A DNA stretch of 47,210 nucleotides from an uncultured Muribaculum sp. (lineage in GTDB: Bacteria; Bacteroidota; Bacteroidia; Bacteroidales; Muribaculaceae): positions 1 through 47,210 of the forward strand of contig NZ_CAJTYX010000023.1 of NCBI RefSeq assembly GCF_910583865.1. The letters run 5' to 3'. Below the pieces are notes generated by a model. It had not been told where the DNA came from, made no database searches, and worked only from the letters and a program-made list of their open reading frames with translations. The translations under genes were made by a program, and so were the position numbers. Of the stretch, positions 8,201-15,112 are shown piece by piece. How positions within the stretch are numbered: the first letter of the stretch is position 1; the number at the start of each line of letters is the position of its first letter.

Positions 8201-8482
8201 AACGGCATAGCCACCCAGGCCGTGGGATGGCCCGACGAGAAGGCCACCAATTCCACCGAGAACGTGCTCGATCTCATTGCCTCCCACAAGGTGGACCTGG
8301 TGATCAACATCCCCAAGAACCATACCAAGCGCGAGCTTACCAACGGCTACCGCATACGCCGCTGGGCCATCGACCACAACATACCCCTGCTGACCAACGC
8401 ACGTCTGGCCGGGGCATATGTCAAGGCGTTCATCAACCGCCCCATGGAGTCGATCTCCATCACTCCCTGGAAGGAATACTGA
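5270..8482 (+). CDS. carB: carbamoyl-phosphate synthase large subunit
   Basis: A 1070-aa protein (the family is typically about 1070). With the glutaminase subunit CarA it makes carbamoyl phosphate from bicarbonate, ammonia and two ATP, for pyrimidine and arginine synthesis. It shows the internal duplication of the family: two ATP-grasp halves, each opening with a GSG...IGxxxEFD motif (KVLLLGSGALKIGQAGEFDYSG at residue 2; VVLGSGAYRIGSSVEFDWC in the middle). The C-terminal allosteric MGS-like domain begins about VLVSSGDVRGKVDM. The start at 5270 is set by alignment of this N-terminal motif; the in-frame extension to 5138 is not protein-like and overlaps the promoter. No carA lies next to it in this window. 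Confidence 0.96.
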   Translation: MKKVLLLGSGALKIGQAGEFDYSGSQALKALREEGISSVLINPNIATIQTSEGVADQVYFLPITPYFVEEVIKKERPDGILLAFGGQTALNCGTELYLSGVLDKYGVKVLGTSVEAIMITEDRDLFVKKLKEIDVKTPVSEAVESIDDAKRVAHEIGFPVMVRSGYALGGLGSGICTNDEEFALHCESALAYSRQILVEESLKGWKEIEFEVIRDANDHCFTVVPMENFDPLGIHTGESIVVAPIASLTKEQIKMLEDIAIRTVRHIGIVGECNIQYAFNAETNDYRIIEINARLSRSSALASKASGYPLAFVAAKLALGYTLDQIGEMGTPNSAYVAPSVDYMIVKIPRWDLTKFVGVDREIGSSMKSVGEIMSIGKSFEEIIQKGLRMIGQGMHGFVGNNDIRFDDLEKALTHPTDMRIFAIAQALEEGWTVERIADLTKIDRWFIDRLHNIVKYSHLLANYNKIEDLPKDVLAEAKRLGFSDFQIARLVENPGGTMETEVLRVRAHRKSLDVLPKVRRINTVASEYPDLTNYLYVTYGAEEHAIPYDMNPGNNIVVLGSGAYRIGSSVEFDWCSVNAANTCRKLGYRSIMINYNPETVSTDYDMCDRLYFDELSFERVMDIIDLETPRGVIVSVGGQIPNNLAMKLYRRHVPILGTSPVSIDRAENRHKFSAMLDQLGIDQPRWKELTTQDDIDSFVEEVGFPVLIRPSYVLSGAAMNVCYDYEQMHRFLGQAAKVSKEFPVVISQFLQNAKEIEFDAVARNGEIVEYAISEHIEFAGVHSGDATLVFPAQKIYMATARRIKRISAKIAKELNISGPFNIQYLAKDNDVKVIECNLRASRSFPFVSKVLKKNFIETATRIMLGEKVEKQDSSTFDIDYIGVKASQFSFARLHKADPVLGVDMSSTGEVGCLGKDFDEALLNAMLSVGHHVPKGGVLVSSGDVRGKVDMLDACRALFDSGYKIYATEGTARFLNNNGIATQAVGWPDEKATNSTENVLDLIASHKVDLVINIPKNHTKRELTNGYRIRRWAIDHNIPLLTNARLAGAYVKAFINRPMESISITPWKEY

Positions 8483-8745
8483 TCGTCACCTCTGTGCCTG
8501 ACCGCACGGGGAGTTAAGACGCACGGAATGCACGGAGACCACAGAGGCTGAATATTTCCTATGTGGTCTCTCTGCATATACTATCTCTGCGGATTATTTG
8601 TCTCCGTGACCTATGGGTCTGCTTTTTTTACACGTATGCGGTGAAAACGCCAAATTTTCACCGCAAATTTGCGTCGATTAACTCCGTTTTTCGACGCATG
8701 TCGGTATCCATCCGTAGGAATGCACCCATAAATTTTGTTAACGCA
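8483..8745. other. intergenic region with dispersed-repeat hairpins
   Basis: Between carB and the first paralog there is no gene. 8535-8547 pairs with 8558-8570 with one mismatch (gagaccac ... gtggtctc), and the flanks carry repeated GCACGGA/CACAGAG words like those in the large palindrome at 41109-41231. A T run (8627-8633) follows. 8712-8727 (ccgtaggaatgcaccc) is a degenerate copy of the half-repeat found at 12099-12115 and 21732-21745. The hairpin probably ends carB transcription. Confidence 0.5.
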
Positions 8746-8776
8746 TTTGTATTGATGTGAAATTGTCGTTATCTTG
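8746..8776 (+). promoter_or_regulatory. promoter of the first paralog
   Basis: TTTG at 8746-8749 and TATCTTG at 8770-8776, separated by 20 nt, fit the Bacteroidetes promoter pattern with one base short in the -7 box. The same TATCTTG/TAACTTG type box precedes two other copies of the family (12761, 20110). Confidence 0.5.
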
Positions 8777-8809
8777 CGGAATAAACGATAAAATTCATCT
8801 CGGAGAGGC

Positions 8810-10369
8810 ATGAAAAAGGTATTCTTTGCTATATTAACGCTTGTTTTCGCGCTCACGGAGGCAGGGGTGGTGACGAGGGTCGACGTGCGGGTCGACACGG
8901 CGCGACGGGTCATCGTGATTCCGGCGGTGGAGGGCGGCGCCGACGTGGCGGTGGCCGTCATCGACAAGCGGATAGGCAGGCCTGATACCTTGACTACCAT
9001 AGCTTCCCAGCTCCTGCTCCAGAGCGACCTGCGCGGACACGTCGAGGACGCCGCATGGTATCTGCGCGCTCCGGGCCACGAGACGGCCCCCGCAGCCGAC
9101 GCGCTGATGCTCACCCAGGGGTGGACGCGCTACGACATCCCCGCCGCCATCCGAGGCGAAATCGCCGACTCGCTCGCCTACCCAGTGGAGATCGGCGCGC
9201 AGCTCGACGGTGTGATCCGCTCAAAGTGGCGCGGCAAGCCGCTCGCCGGCGTCACCGCCAACGTCCTCGCCCCGCGCATGGCCGACGGCGCTTCCGCCAC
9301 CACCGATTCCCTCGGCCGCTTCAGCATAAAAGGACTCGAATGGCCGGACTCGACCGTCTTAGTGGTCAGCGCAATGAACTCCAAAGGGAAATTGGAGGAG
9401 AACATTCATCCGGAATTCGACACCTTTCCGGCAATAGCCATAGTCCCCGAGGATGAATCATCCATTTCGACCATCCCGATACCGGCATCCGACGACGAGG
9501 GATGGGATGACTACGTGGCGCGGCTCAACGCATCGCCACAAGGGATGCAGATCACGCTGAAAGAAGTAGTGGTACGCGGCATGCGCAATTGCGATGCCAC
9601 AAATGCCATCGACTTCCTCGCCTCAGTCTATATCCGCCCCGGCCAGGATGAGACCATCCGCACCTACGAGGATGCAGTCACCCACATCCCCGGAGTCAAC
9701 GTGATCAACGATGGGATAATGTATCATCAAGCCCCGGTTATGATTTGGGTCGATGGACGTTACATAGGTTGCGCTCCCCCTGAAATGCAACGAATCAGTG
9801 CACGAGAACTCCGTCTGAACGTACAAATCCGCAAAAATCGGCAAAAATCAGGCATCCCAACAGGAATGCTTGAAACGCCACAAACAGGGACACCTATAAA
9901 ACCCGAAGATAATTCATATGATGTAGGCCTATTCACCAACCAATTAAATGTATCGTTACTCGAAAGCATGTATCCATTCCTTGATAATGAATCCATATCA
10001 TATTTTCCACCCCATCTATCTATGCTTTTTCCACAAGGCGCCCGCAGTGCCGCCACACCGTATATATACAGTGCCGGAATCCTTAATATCACAACCAAAC
10101 ATCCCGGCAAATTAAAACACACCCTCTCGCCCGAGTTCCATGCCGTGATGCCCCTCGGCTATCAGAAGCCACGGCAGTTTTACCGTGCGGCATATGCCGT
10201 CGACGGCGAAGCCGACGGACATAGCGGTGCTACGGTGGCATGGATTCCGTCAGCCGACTTGTCGGCTGAGACCGTGGCAGAAATCCCGTCCGGACGCACC
10301 GCATCCGACATGGCCATAACCGTTGAAGGCGTCACAACGTCCGGCAACACCATTTCCCTGAGCAAGTAA
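8810..10369 (+). CDS. plug-domain secreted protein, paralog 1 (C-terminal half of the MG/plug family)
   Basis: 519 aa. A signal peptide (residues 1-19) precedes a short beta-rich region (20-60) and the block DLRGHVEDAAWYLR...LTQGWTRYD (73-109). A carboxypeptidase-regulatory-like domain follows (about 130-187), then a TonB-receptor plug-like domain (about 250-430, with VDGRYIG and the end motif ITTKHPGK) and a C-terminal beta domain (440-519). The block and domain order match the C-terminal half of Bacteroidales outer-membrane proteins that normally start with macroglobulin domains. There is no beta-barrel, so it is not a transporter. The first half is GC-rich and near-identical to the other three copies; the plug insert (321-385) is AT-richer and unique. 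Probably exported to the periplasm or outer membrane. Function unknown. Confidence 0.8.
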   Translation: MKKVFFAILTLVFALTEAGVVTRVDVRVDTARRVIVIPAVEGGADVAVAVIDKRIGRPDTLTTIASQLLLQSDLRGHVEDAAWYLRAPGHETAPAADALMLTQGWTRYDIPAAIRGEIADSLAYPVEIGAQLDGVIRSKWRGKPLAGVTANVLAPRMADGASATTDSLGRFSIKGLEWPDSTVLVVSAMNSKGKLEENIHPEFDTFPAIAIVPEDESSISTIPIPASDDEGWDDYVARLNASPQGMQITLKEVVVRGMRNCDATNAIDFLASVYIRPGQDETIRTYEDAVTHIPGVNVINDGIMYHQAPVMIWVDGRYIGCAPPEMQRISARELRLNVQIRKNRQKSGIPTGMLETPQTGTPIKPEDNSYDVGLFTNQLNVSLLESMYPFLDNESISYFPPHLSMLFPQGARSAATPYIYSAGILNITTKHPGKLKHTLSPEFHAVMPLGYQKPRQFYRAAYAVDGEADGHSGATVAWIPSADLSAETVAEIPSGRTASDMAITVEGVTTSGNTISLSK

Positions 10370-10426
10370 AAGTGTCAATTTGTAGGTATATTGTACATCA
10401 ATCATAAACGATATTATCGTAAAGGC

Positions 10427-12067
10427 ATGAAAAAGGCATTCTTTGCTATTATCGCGGGGATATTCGCAGCGGCGGAGGCCGGCGGGGCGGCGGTGACGCG
10501 AATCGAGTGCCGGGTCGACACGGCGCGCGGGGTCATAGTGATTCCGGCGGTGGAGGACGGGGCCGACGTGGCGGTGGCCGTCGTCGACAAGCGGATAGGC
10601 ACGCCCGACACCTTGACCACCATAGCTTCCCAGCTCCTGCTCCAAAGCGACCTGCGCGGACACGTGGAGGACGCCGCATGGTACCTGCGCGCTCCCGTCC
10701 ATGAGGCAGTTCCCGCCGCCGATGCCCTCATGCTCACCCAGGGGTGGACGCGCTACGACATCCCCGCAGCCATCCGTGGCGACATGGCCGACTCCCTCGC
10801 CTTCCCCATCGAGATCGGCGCCCAGCTCGACGGCGTGATCCGCTCAAAATGGCGCGGCAAACCATTGGCAGGAGTCACCGCCAACGTCCTCGCCCCGCGC
10901 ATGGCCGACGGAGCTTCCGCCACCACCGATTCCCTCGGCCGCTTCAGCATAAAAGGGCTCGAATGGCCAGACTCGACCTACTTCGTAATCGGCGCAGTCA
11001 ATAAAAAAGGCGTCTTTGAGGAAAACATCTATCCCGACTTCGACACCTATCCGGAAATCAGTCCTCTGCCCGTCTATGCATTGTCGACGTTTGTCGAATC
11101 AAAAGACATTGATGATGCCGACGGCTTCAAGGCTCGCCTCAGCCGCTCGCCACAAGGTATGCATGTCGCCCTACAGGAGGTTGTTGTGCGCGGCAAAAGC
11201 CACAGCCGGGGCGAAAACATAGTCGAACGCCTCGCCTACAAGACTGTCCGCCCCGGCGAGGACGAAAGCATCCAATCCTACGCCGATGCCGTGGCCAACG
11301 TCCCCGGTGTCGCTGTAATCGAGAATGTCCTGATGCACAATCGTCTCCCCGTAAGCATTTGGGTAGACGGTCGATACATCGGTTATTACACCGACTCCGA
11401 TAAAGAGATGCGCGGCCTTATGGGTCGTAACAATTCCGGATGGATGAATAGCGGAAGCAGCAAAGCCATGCATTCACAAAGAGGTACGAATGTAGACACA
11501 AGATCACCCAATCGAACAATCGGATATAAAGGCATCGGTCTATATTCTGCAAACATGGCCAAGAGCGCGTTAAGCGGAGGCGGAATGGGTATATCATCCA
11601 CATCATCCCCCTCTCACGAGAATCTCTCTTCCCACAACATGCTGTCGCATCACCGCGTGACACTGACCGACCTCGAGGCTATGTATCCATATCTCGACAA
11701 CGCGTCGGTCTCCTACATTCCGCCCCATCTCTCGGTGCTTTTCCAGCCCGGAGGCGGCAACATCCTCGACAAAACGGGCGGCATCCTAAGCATCACCACC
11801 AAGAATCCCGGCAAGTTCCACCGCAAGCTCCCCATCGAATTCAAGCTGATAAAGCCCCTCGGCTACCAACCTCCTCACCAATTCTACCGGGCGGCATATG
11901 ATGTCGAGGCCGACGGACAGAGCGGTGCTACCGTGGCATGGATTCCGTCAGCCGACCTGTCGGCTGAGACCGTGATACCGCTGCCGTCGGGACGCACCGC
12001 ATCCGACATGGCCATAACCGTTGAAGGCGTCACAACGTCAGGCAACGCCATTTCCCTGAGCAAATAA
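10427..12067 (+). CDS. plug-domain secreted protein, paralog 2
   Basis: 546 aa, starting at ATG 10427 (signal peptide MKKAFFAIIAGIFAAAEAGG); the longer frame from 10391 begins in non-coding sequence shared with the upstream region of paralog 3. Same architecture as paralog 1, and its last ~50 codons are nearly identical to those of paralog 1. Its plug insert is the longest of the four (about 100 residues between VDGRYIG and MYPYLDN) and is rich in Ser, Gly, Asn and His. It lies 57 bp after paralog 1. The upstream segment 10375-10430 resembles 12750-12803, but the -33 box is absent because that position is coding sequence of paralog 1, so it may depend on read-through. Confidence 0.8.
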   Translation: MKKAFFAIIAGIFAAAEAGGAAVTRIECRVDTARGVIVIPAVEDGADVAVAVVDKRIGTPDTLTTIASQLLLQSDLRGHVEDAAWYLRAPVHEAVPAADALMLTQGWTRYDIPAAIRGDMADSLAFPIEIGAQLDGVIRSKWRGKPLAGVTANVLAPRMADGASATTDSLGRFSIKGLEWPDSTYFVIGAVNKKGVFEENIYPDFDTYPEISPLPVYALSTFVESKDIDDADGFKARLSRSPQGMHVALQEVVVRGKSHSRGENIVERLAYKTVRPGEDESIQSYADAVANVPGVAVIENVLMHNRLPVSIWVDGRYIGYYTDSDKEMRGLMGRNNSGWMNSGSSKAMHSQRGTNVDTRSPNRTIGYKGIGLYSANMAKSALSGGGMGISSTSSPSHENLSSHNMLSHHRVTLTDLEAMYPYLDNASVSYIPPHLSVLFQPGGGNILDKTGGILSITTKNPGKFHRKLPIEFKLIKPLGYQPPHQFYRAAYDVEADGQSGATVAWIPSADLSAETVIPLPSGRTASDMAITVEGVTTSGNAISLSK

Positions 12068-12097
12068 CATAATCACCGGTTTGCGCAAATCGCCCAT

Positions 12098-12369
12098 CCG
12101 TAGGGATGCACCCCCGGTGCATCCGCAGCGATACATGGAGTTCTCGATGGGAAGCGGACACGGCGGTGTGTTGGCTTTCCCATGCTGCGCCACACCCATC
12201 CCGGGCTAACCGCGTCCCCTACCCCAGGTTCCGCTAACGCTACACCAGGGGCTAACCAGACCCTCGCCACTCCGTGGCTCCCTGAACCCACTGACCTCTG
12301 ACCCAAATAGAAGGGGATAGCGGACAGGGAATCGGGGGATTTCGGATGCACCGGGGGTGCATCCCTACG
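12098..12369. repeat. palindromic GGATGCACC repeats in inverted orientation
   Basis: GGATGCACC pairs with GGTGCATCC in two hairpins, 12104-12124 and 12344-12364. The outer word CCGTAG/CTACG shows that the two are inverted copies of one repeat. A third copy is at 21737-21757 and a degenerate one at 8712-8727. They behave like REP-type intergenic palindromes associated with this gene family. Confidence 0.65.
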
Positions 12370-12598
12370 ACTGGATGATGCAGACACAACACAACAGGAG
12401 ATGCAGACACGGTGAGACAAAATTATGTAGACATAGTACGACAGGAGGATGCAAACACGATGCGACAGGATGCGCGACAGAGGGATGCAGACACAAAGAT
12501 CGACACAAATCATCATTGACATAGACTATGGGCATTGACGAAGCCACGGAGTGGCGAGGGTTTGGTTAGCCCTTGGTGTAGCGTTAGCGAAACCTGGG
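12223..12598. repeat. 57-bp inverted repeat pair
   Basis: 12223-12279 and 12542-12598 are inverted copies with 54 of 57 matches, separated by 262 bp. Both carry the word gtagcgttagcg or its complement. The arms sit in the 733-bp non-coding island 12068-12800. They could form a cruciform or long hairpin, or be two insertions of one dispersed element. Confidence 0.75.
12377..12494 (+). repeat. degenerate GATGCAGACAC repeats
   Basis: GATGCAGACAC at 12377, 12400 and 12484 and the variant GATGCAAACAC near 12448, with a weaker copy near 12424. Spacing is irregular (about 22-36 bp). They lie between the arms of the 57-bp inverted repeat. No gene is seen here on either strand; the open frames are low-complexity. 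The 12620-12720 part also has small repeats (ccgcaggcaa twice). Confidence 0.5.
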
Positions 12599-12737
12599 GG
12601 AAGGGGAGACATCGGCGCATGGCAGGCCGGGACGGCCATGGGACACCGCAGGCAATACACCATGGGCAGCTACCGCAGGCAAACAGCCACCAAGGCATCA
12701 CATAGGCGTGCAGACGCACTAAATATTGTTAAGGAAC

Positions 12738-12767
12738 TTGCAAAAATGTCAATTTGTAGGTATCTTG
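12738..12767 (+). promoter_or_regulatory. promoter of paralog 3
   Basis: TTG at 12738-12740 and TATCTTG at 12761-12767 with exactly 20 nt between them. The segment from 12750 to the start codon is closely related to the region before paralog 2. Confidence 0.55.
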
Positions 12768-12800
12768 CACATCAATCATAAATGATATTATCGGAAAGGT

Positions 12801-14378
12801 ATGAAAAAGGTAATTTGTGCTACAATTTCGTTTGTTTTCGCGCTAATGCCGGGATGGGCGGCGACGCAGACCGAGACAGCGACGCAGGCCGGGGTAACAG
12901 CGACCCGGGTCGGGGCGGTGACGCGGGTCGAGTGCAGGGTCGACACGGCGCGCGGGGTCATAGTGATTCCAGCGGTGGAGGGCGGAGCCGACGTGGCAGT
13001 GGCCGTCGTCGACAAGCGGATAGGCACACCCGATACCTTGACAACCATAGCTTCCCAACTGCTACTACAGAGCGACCTGCGCGGACACGTGGAGGACGCC
13101 GCATGGTATCTCCGCGCCCCCGCCCATGAGGCAGTTCCCGCCGCCGACGCGCTTATGCTCACTCAAGGGTGGACGCGCTACGACATCCCCGCAGCCATCC
13201 GTGGCGACATGGCCGACTCCCTCGCCTTCCCAATCGAAATCGGCGCGCAGCTCGACGGCGTGATCCGCTCAAAGTGGCGCGGCAAGCCGCTCGCCGGAGT
13301 CACCGCCAACGTCCTCGCCCCGCGCATGGCCGACGGAGCTTCCGCCACAACCGACTCCCTCGGACGCTTCTCCATCACCGGACTTGAATGGCCCGACTCG
13401 ACATGGCTCGTGGTCAGCGCCATGAATGCAAAGGGCAAACTCGAAGAAAACATCCACCCCGATTTCGACTCATTCCCCGCCATCACTTCGCTCCCCGAGG
13501 ACGAATCGTTTATCTCGACCCTCCCCGCTCCCGCCTCCGACGACGAGGGCTGGGATGACTATGTGGCGCGCCTCAACGCATCGCCCCAAGGGATGCAGAT
13601 CACGTTGAAAGAAGTGGTGGTGCGCGGCATGCGCAATCGCGATGCCACCAACGCCATCGACTTCCTCGCCTCAGTCTACATCCGCCCCGGACAGGACGAG
13701 TCCATCCGCACCTACGAGGACGCCGTCACCCACATCCCCGGTGTCAACGTGATCAACGACCGCCTGATGTACCACACGAAACCTGTAGACGTATGGGTGG
13801 ATGGACGCTATCTCGGATGTGCAACACCGGACGATAACGGCGGCGACAATGTGTGGTCGTCCGGCGCGACAAATCTATCGAATTATGCTGCAACCCTCGG
13901 AAGAATGGCATTGGACGACAGCGACATGTACGATACAGGACTCCTCACCAACAAACTAAGAATCGTAGACCTCGAGGAAATGTATCCGTTCCGTGACAAC
14001 GAATCCATAGCTTTCTTCCCGCCATATCTCGCAATGTTTTTCAGCAAAGGTGCACTCCGTGAGGGAGCTACATATAGACATAGTGCCGGGGTATTAAACA
14101 TCACCACCAAGAATCCCGGCAAATTAAAACACACCCTCTCGCCCGAGTTCCATGCGATAATGCCCCTCGGCTACCAGAAGCCCTGCCAATTCTATATCCA
14201 TAAATATGACTTAAATAATAATTTCGAAGTCAATCAATCCGGAGCAATCATATATTGGATTCCATCTATTGACTTATCTCACGAAATTCAATTATCCTTA
14301 CCGGCATTTATAAATTCGTCGGATATTTCAGTTTATATCGAAGGTTTAAAGTCCCATCAAATACTAATCGGTATGTAG
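12801..14378 (+). CDS. plug-domain secreted protein, paralog 3 (chimeric C terminus)
   Basis: 525 aa with the family architecture: a signal peptide (MKKVICATISFVFALMPGWA), then a longer linker rich in Thr/Ala (TQTETATQAGVTATRVGA), the DLRGHVED...LTQGW block, a carboxypeptidase-regulatory-like domain, and a plug. From about position 14190 the sequence suddenly becomes AT-rich. The last ~60 codons (CQFYIHKYDLNNNFEVNQ... to SHQILIGM) no longer match the GC-rich ends of paralogs 1, 2 and 4, although the fold pattern (xIIYWIPSxDL...VYIEGL) is retained. This looks like replacement of the 3' end by a diverged relative. The stop codon lies inside a 20-bp terminator stem. It is the nearest left neighbour of the RiPP locus. 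Confidence 0.8.
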   Translation: MKKVICATISFVFALMPGWAATQTETATQAGVTATRVGAVTRVECRVDTARGVIVIPAVEGGADVAVAVVDKRIGTPDTLTTIASQLLLQSDLRGHVEDAAWYLRAPAHEAVPAADALMLTQGWTRYDIPAAIRGDMADSLAFPIEIGAQLDGVIRSKWRGKPLAGVTANVLAPRMADGASATTDSLGRFSITGLEWPDSTWLVVSAMNAKGKLEENIHPDFDSFPAITSLPEDESFISTLPAPASDDEGWDDYVARLNASPQGMQITLKEVVVRGMRNRDATNAIDFLASVYIRPGQDESIRTYEDAVTHIPGVNVINDRLMYHTKPVDVWVDGRYLGCATPDDNGGDNVWSSGATNLSNYAATLGRMALDDSDMYDTGLLTNKLRIVDLEEMYPFRDNESIAFFPPYLAMFFSKGALREGATYRHSAGVLNITTKNPGKLKHTLSPEFHAIMPLGYQKPCQFYIHKYDLNNNFEVNQSGAIIYWIPSIDLSHEIQLSLPAFINSSDISVYIEGLKSHQILIGM

Positions 14379-14405
14379 CATTGCCAATGCTACATACCGA
14401 TTAGT
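14363..14405. terminator. 20-bp perfect hairpin spanning the paralog 3 stop codon
   Basis: 14363-14382 is the exact inverse complement of 14386-14405, with a 3-nt loop. The TAG stop of paralog 3 (14376-14378) lies in the left arm. Paralog 3 and the first precursor gene converge here (the precursor stop is at 14426), so it should work as a bidirectional terminator. Confidence 0.75.
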
Positions 14406-14425
14406 TGACGTAATACTAAATTGCA

Positions 14426-15013
14426 TCAATCTTCACATTCCTTAGATGTCTCTTCGCATGATGTATCTGAAGAATCACATCCATTAGTTTCCATACATGC
14501 ATTATTGGTAGTGTCAGGACATGCGATTACTGTAAGATTCGGCTTTTCGCATCCATCGGCATTTGTAATAACACAATTGCGATATGTTTCCACGCACAGT
14601 TTTTCTTCCGTCAGTGCACATACATCTTTCTTGGTAGCAACGCAAGGAATGTCTACAGTCTGTTCTCCACAATTTTGCGTCAGACATTCGACCTGTTGGG
14701 TTATATATTGACAATATTCAGTTTCAATACAGTCACTCCCAGTTTGAAAACAATCATTCCCGGTCTCACAATTTCCATAAGTCATGGGACAGTTACGGAA
14801 AGATTGACATGCACCGGCTTTTGTGTGACATGCGGCAAATGTAACATTGCAATTATACGTTGCATCACAATAGTCCGTTTCTCTACACAAGCTGGTATGA
14901 CCACATTTAAAGGTCTGATCGATTGTACCTTGATTTTGTAAGGTCTCTGAATTAGACTCACCTACCGACTTGGGCGAGAGGTTGAGATCTGATGACTTGA
15001 TTTTCTTTTTCAT
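14426..15013 (-). CDS. giant Thr/Cys-periodic lanthipeptide-like precursor A
   Basis: 195 aa, no signal peptide. Residues 1-18 form a leader-like segment (MKKKIKSSDLNLSPKSVG) with an SDLNL box comparable to the dehydratase-binding boxes of class I leaders. A Gln/Asn-rich spacer is followed, from residue 34 to the end, by 23 Cys at 37, 43, 49, 55, 62, 69, 75, 82, 88, 95, 101, 110, 115, 124, 132, 140, 147, 155, 165, 173, 179, 186 and 193. Each interval between Cys contains at least one Thr or Ser, mostly 3-5 positions before the next Cys. That gives an array of potential small (methyl)lanthionine rings. It is divergent from lanC, 99 bp away. Class I precursors are usually well under 100 aa. That it is a substrate is inferred from linkage; a disulfide-rich protein is the alternative. 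Confidence 0.8.
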   Translation of the reverse strand: MKKKIKSSDLNLSPKSVGESNSETLQNQGTIDQTFKCGHTSLCRETDYCDATYNCNVTFAACHTKAGACQSFRNCPMTYGNCETGNDCFQTGSDCIETEYCQYITQQVECLTQNCGEQTVDIPCVATKKDVCALTEEKLCVETYRNCVITNADGCEKPNLTVIACPDTTNNACMETNGCDSSDTSCEETSKECED

Positions 15014-15112
15014 ATAGCGTTGTTTTAGCAGTTATGCCAATTAAACATTTCGAGCGCGGAGTTTGTTTTGATTTTATTCAATTTAACAATAAAATCGACA
15101 AATATTCAATTT

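Noticed and set aside
6404..8377. 657-codon open frame opposite carB
   Set aside because: Low-complexity antisense shadow (His, Val, Ala, Gly-rich) of carB; no signal of its own.
12377..12494. CRISPR array
   Set aside because: The GATGCAGACAC repeats are short, degenerate and irregularly spaced (22-36 bp), and there are no cas genes.
12073..12522. 149-codon minus-strand frame between paralogs 2 and 3
   Set aside because: Its Cys/Ser/His-rich translation simply follows the repeats in this non-coding island.
14426..15013. Precursor A as a metallothionein or ordinary disulfide-rich secreted protein
   Set aside because: There is no signal peptide, no CxC/CC clusters, the Thr/Cys spacing is regular, and the leader is shared with a second such gene beside lanB/lanC.
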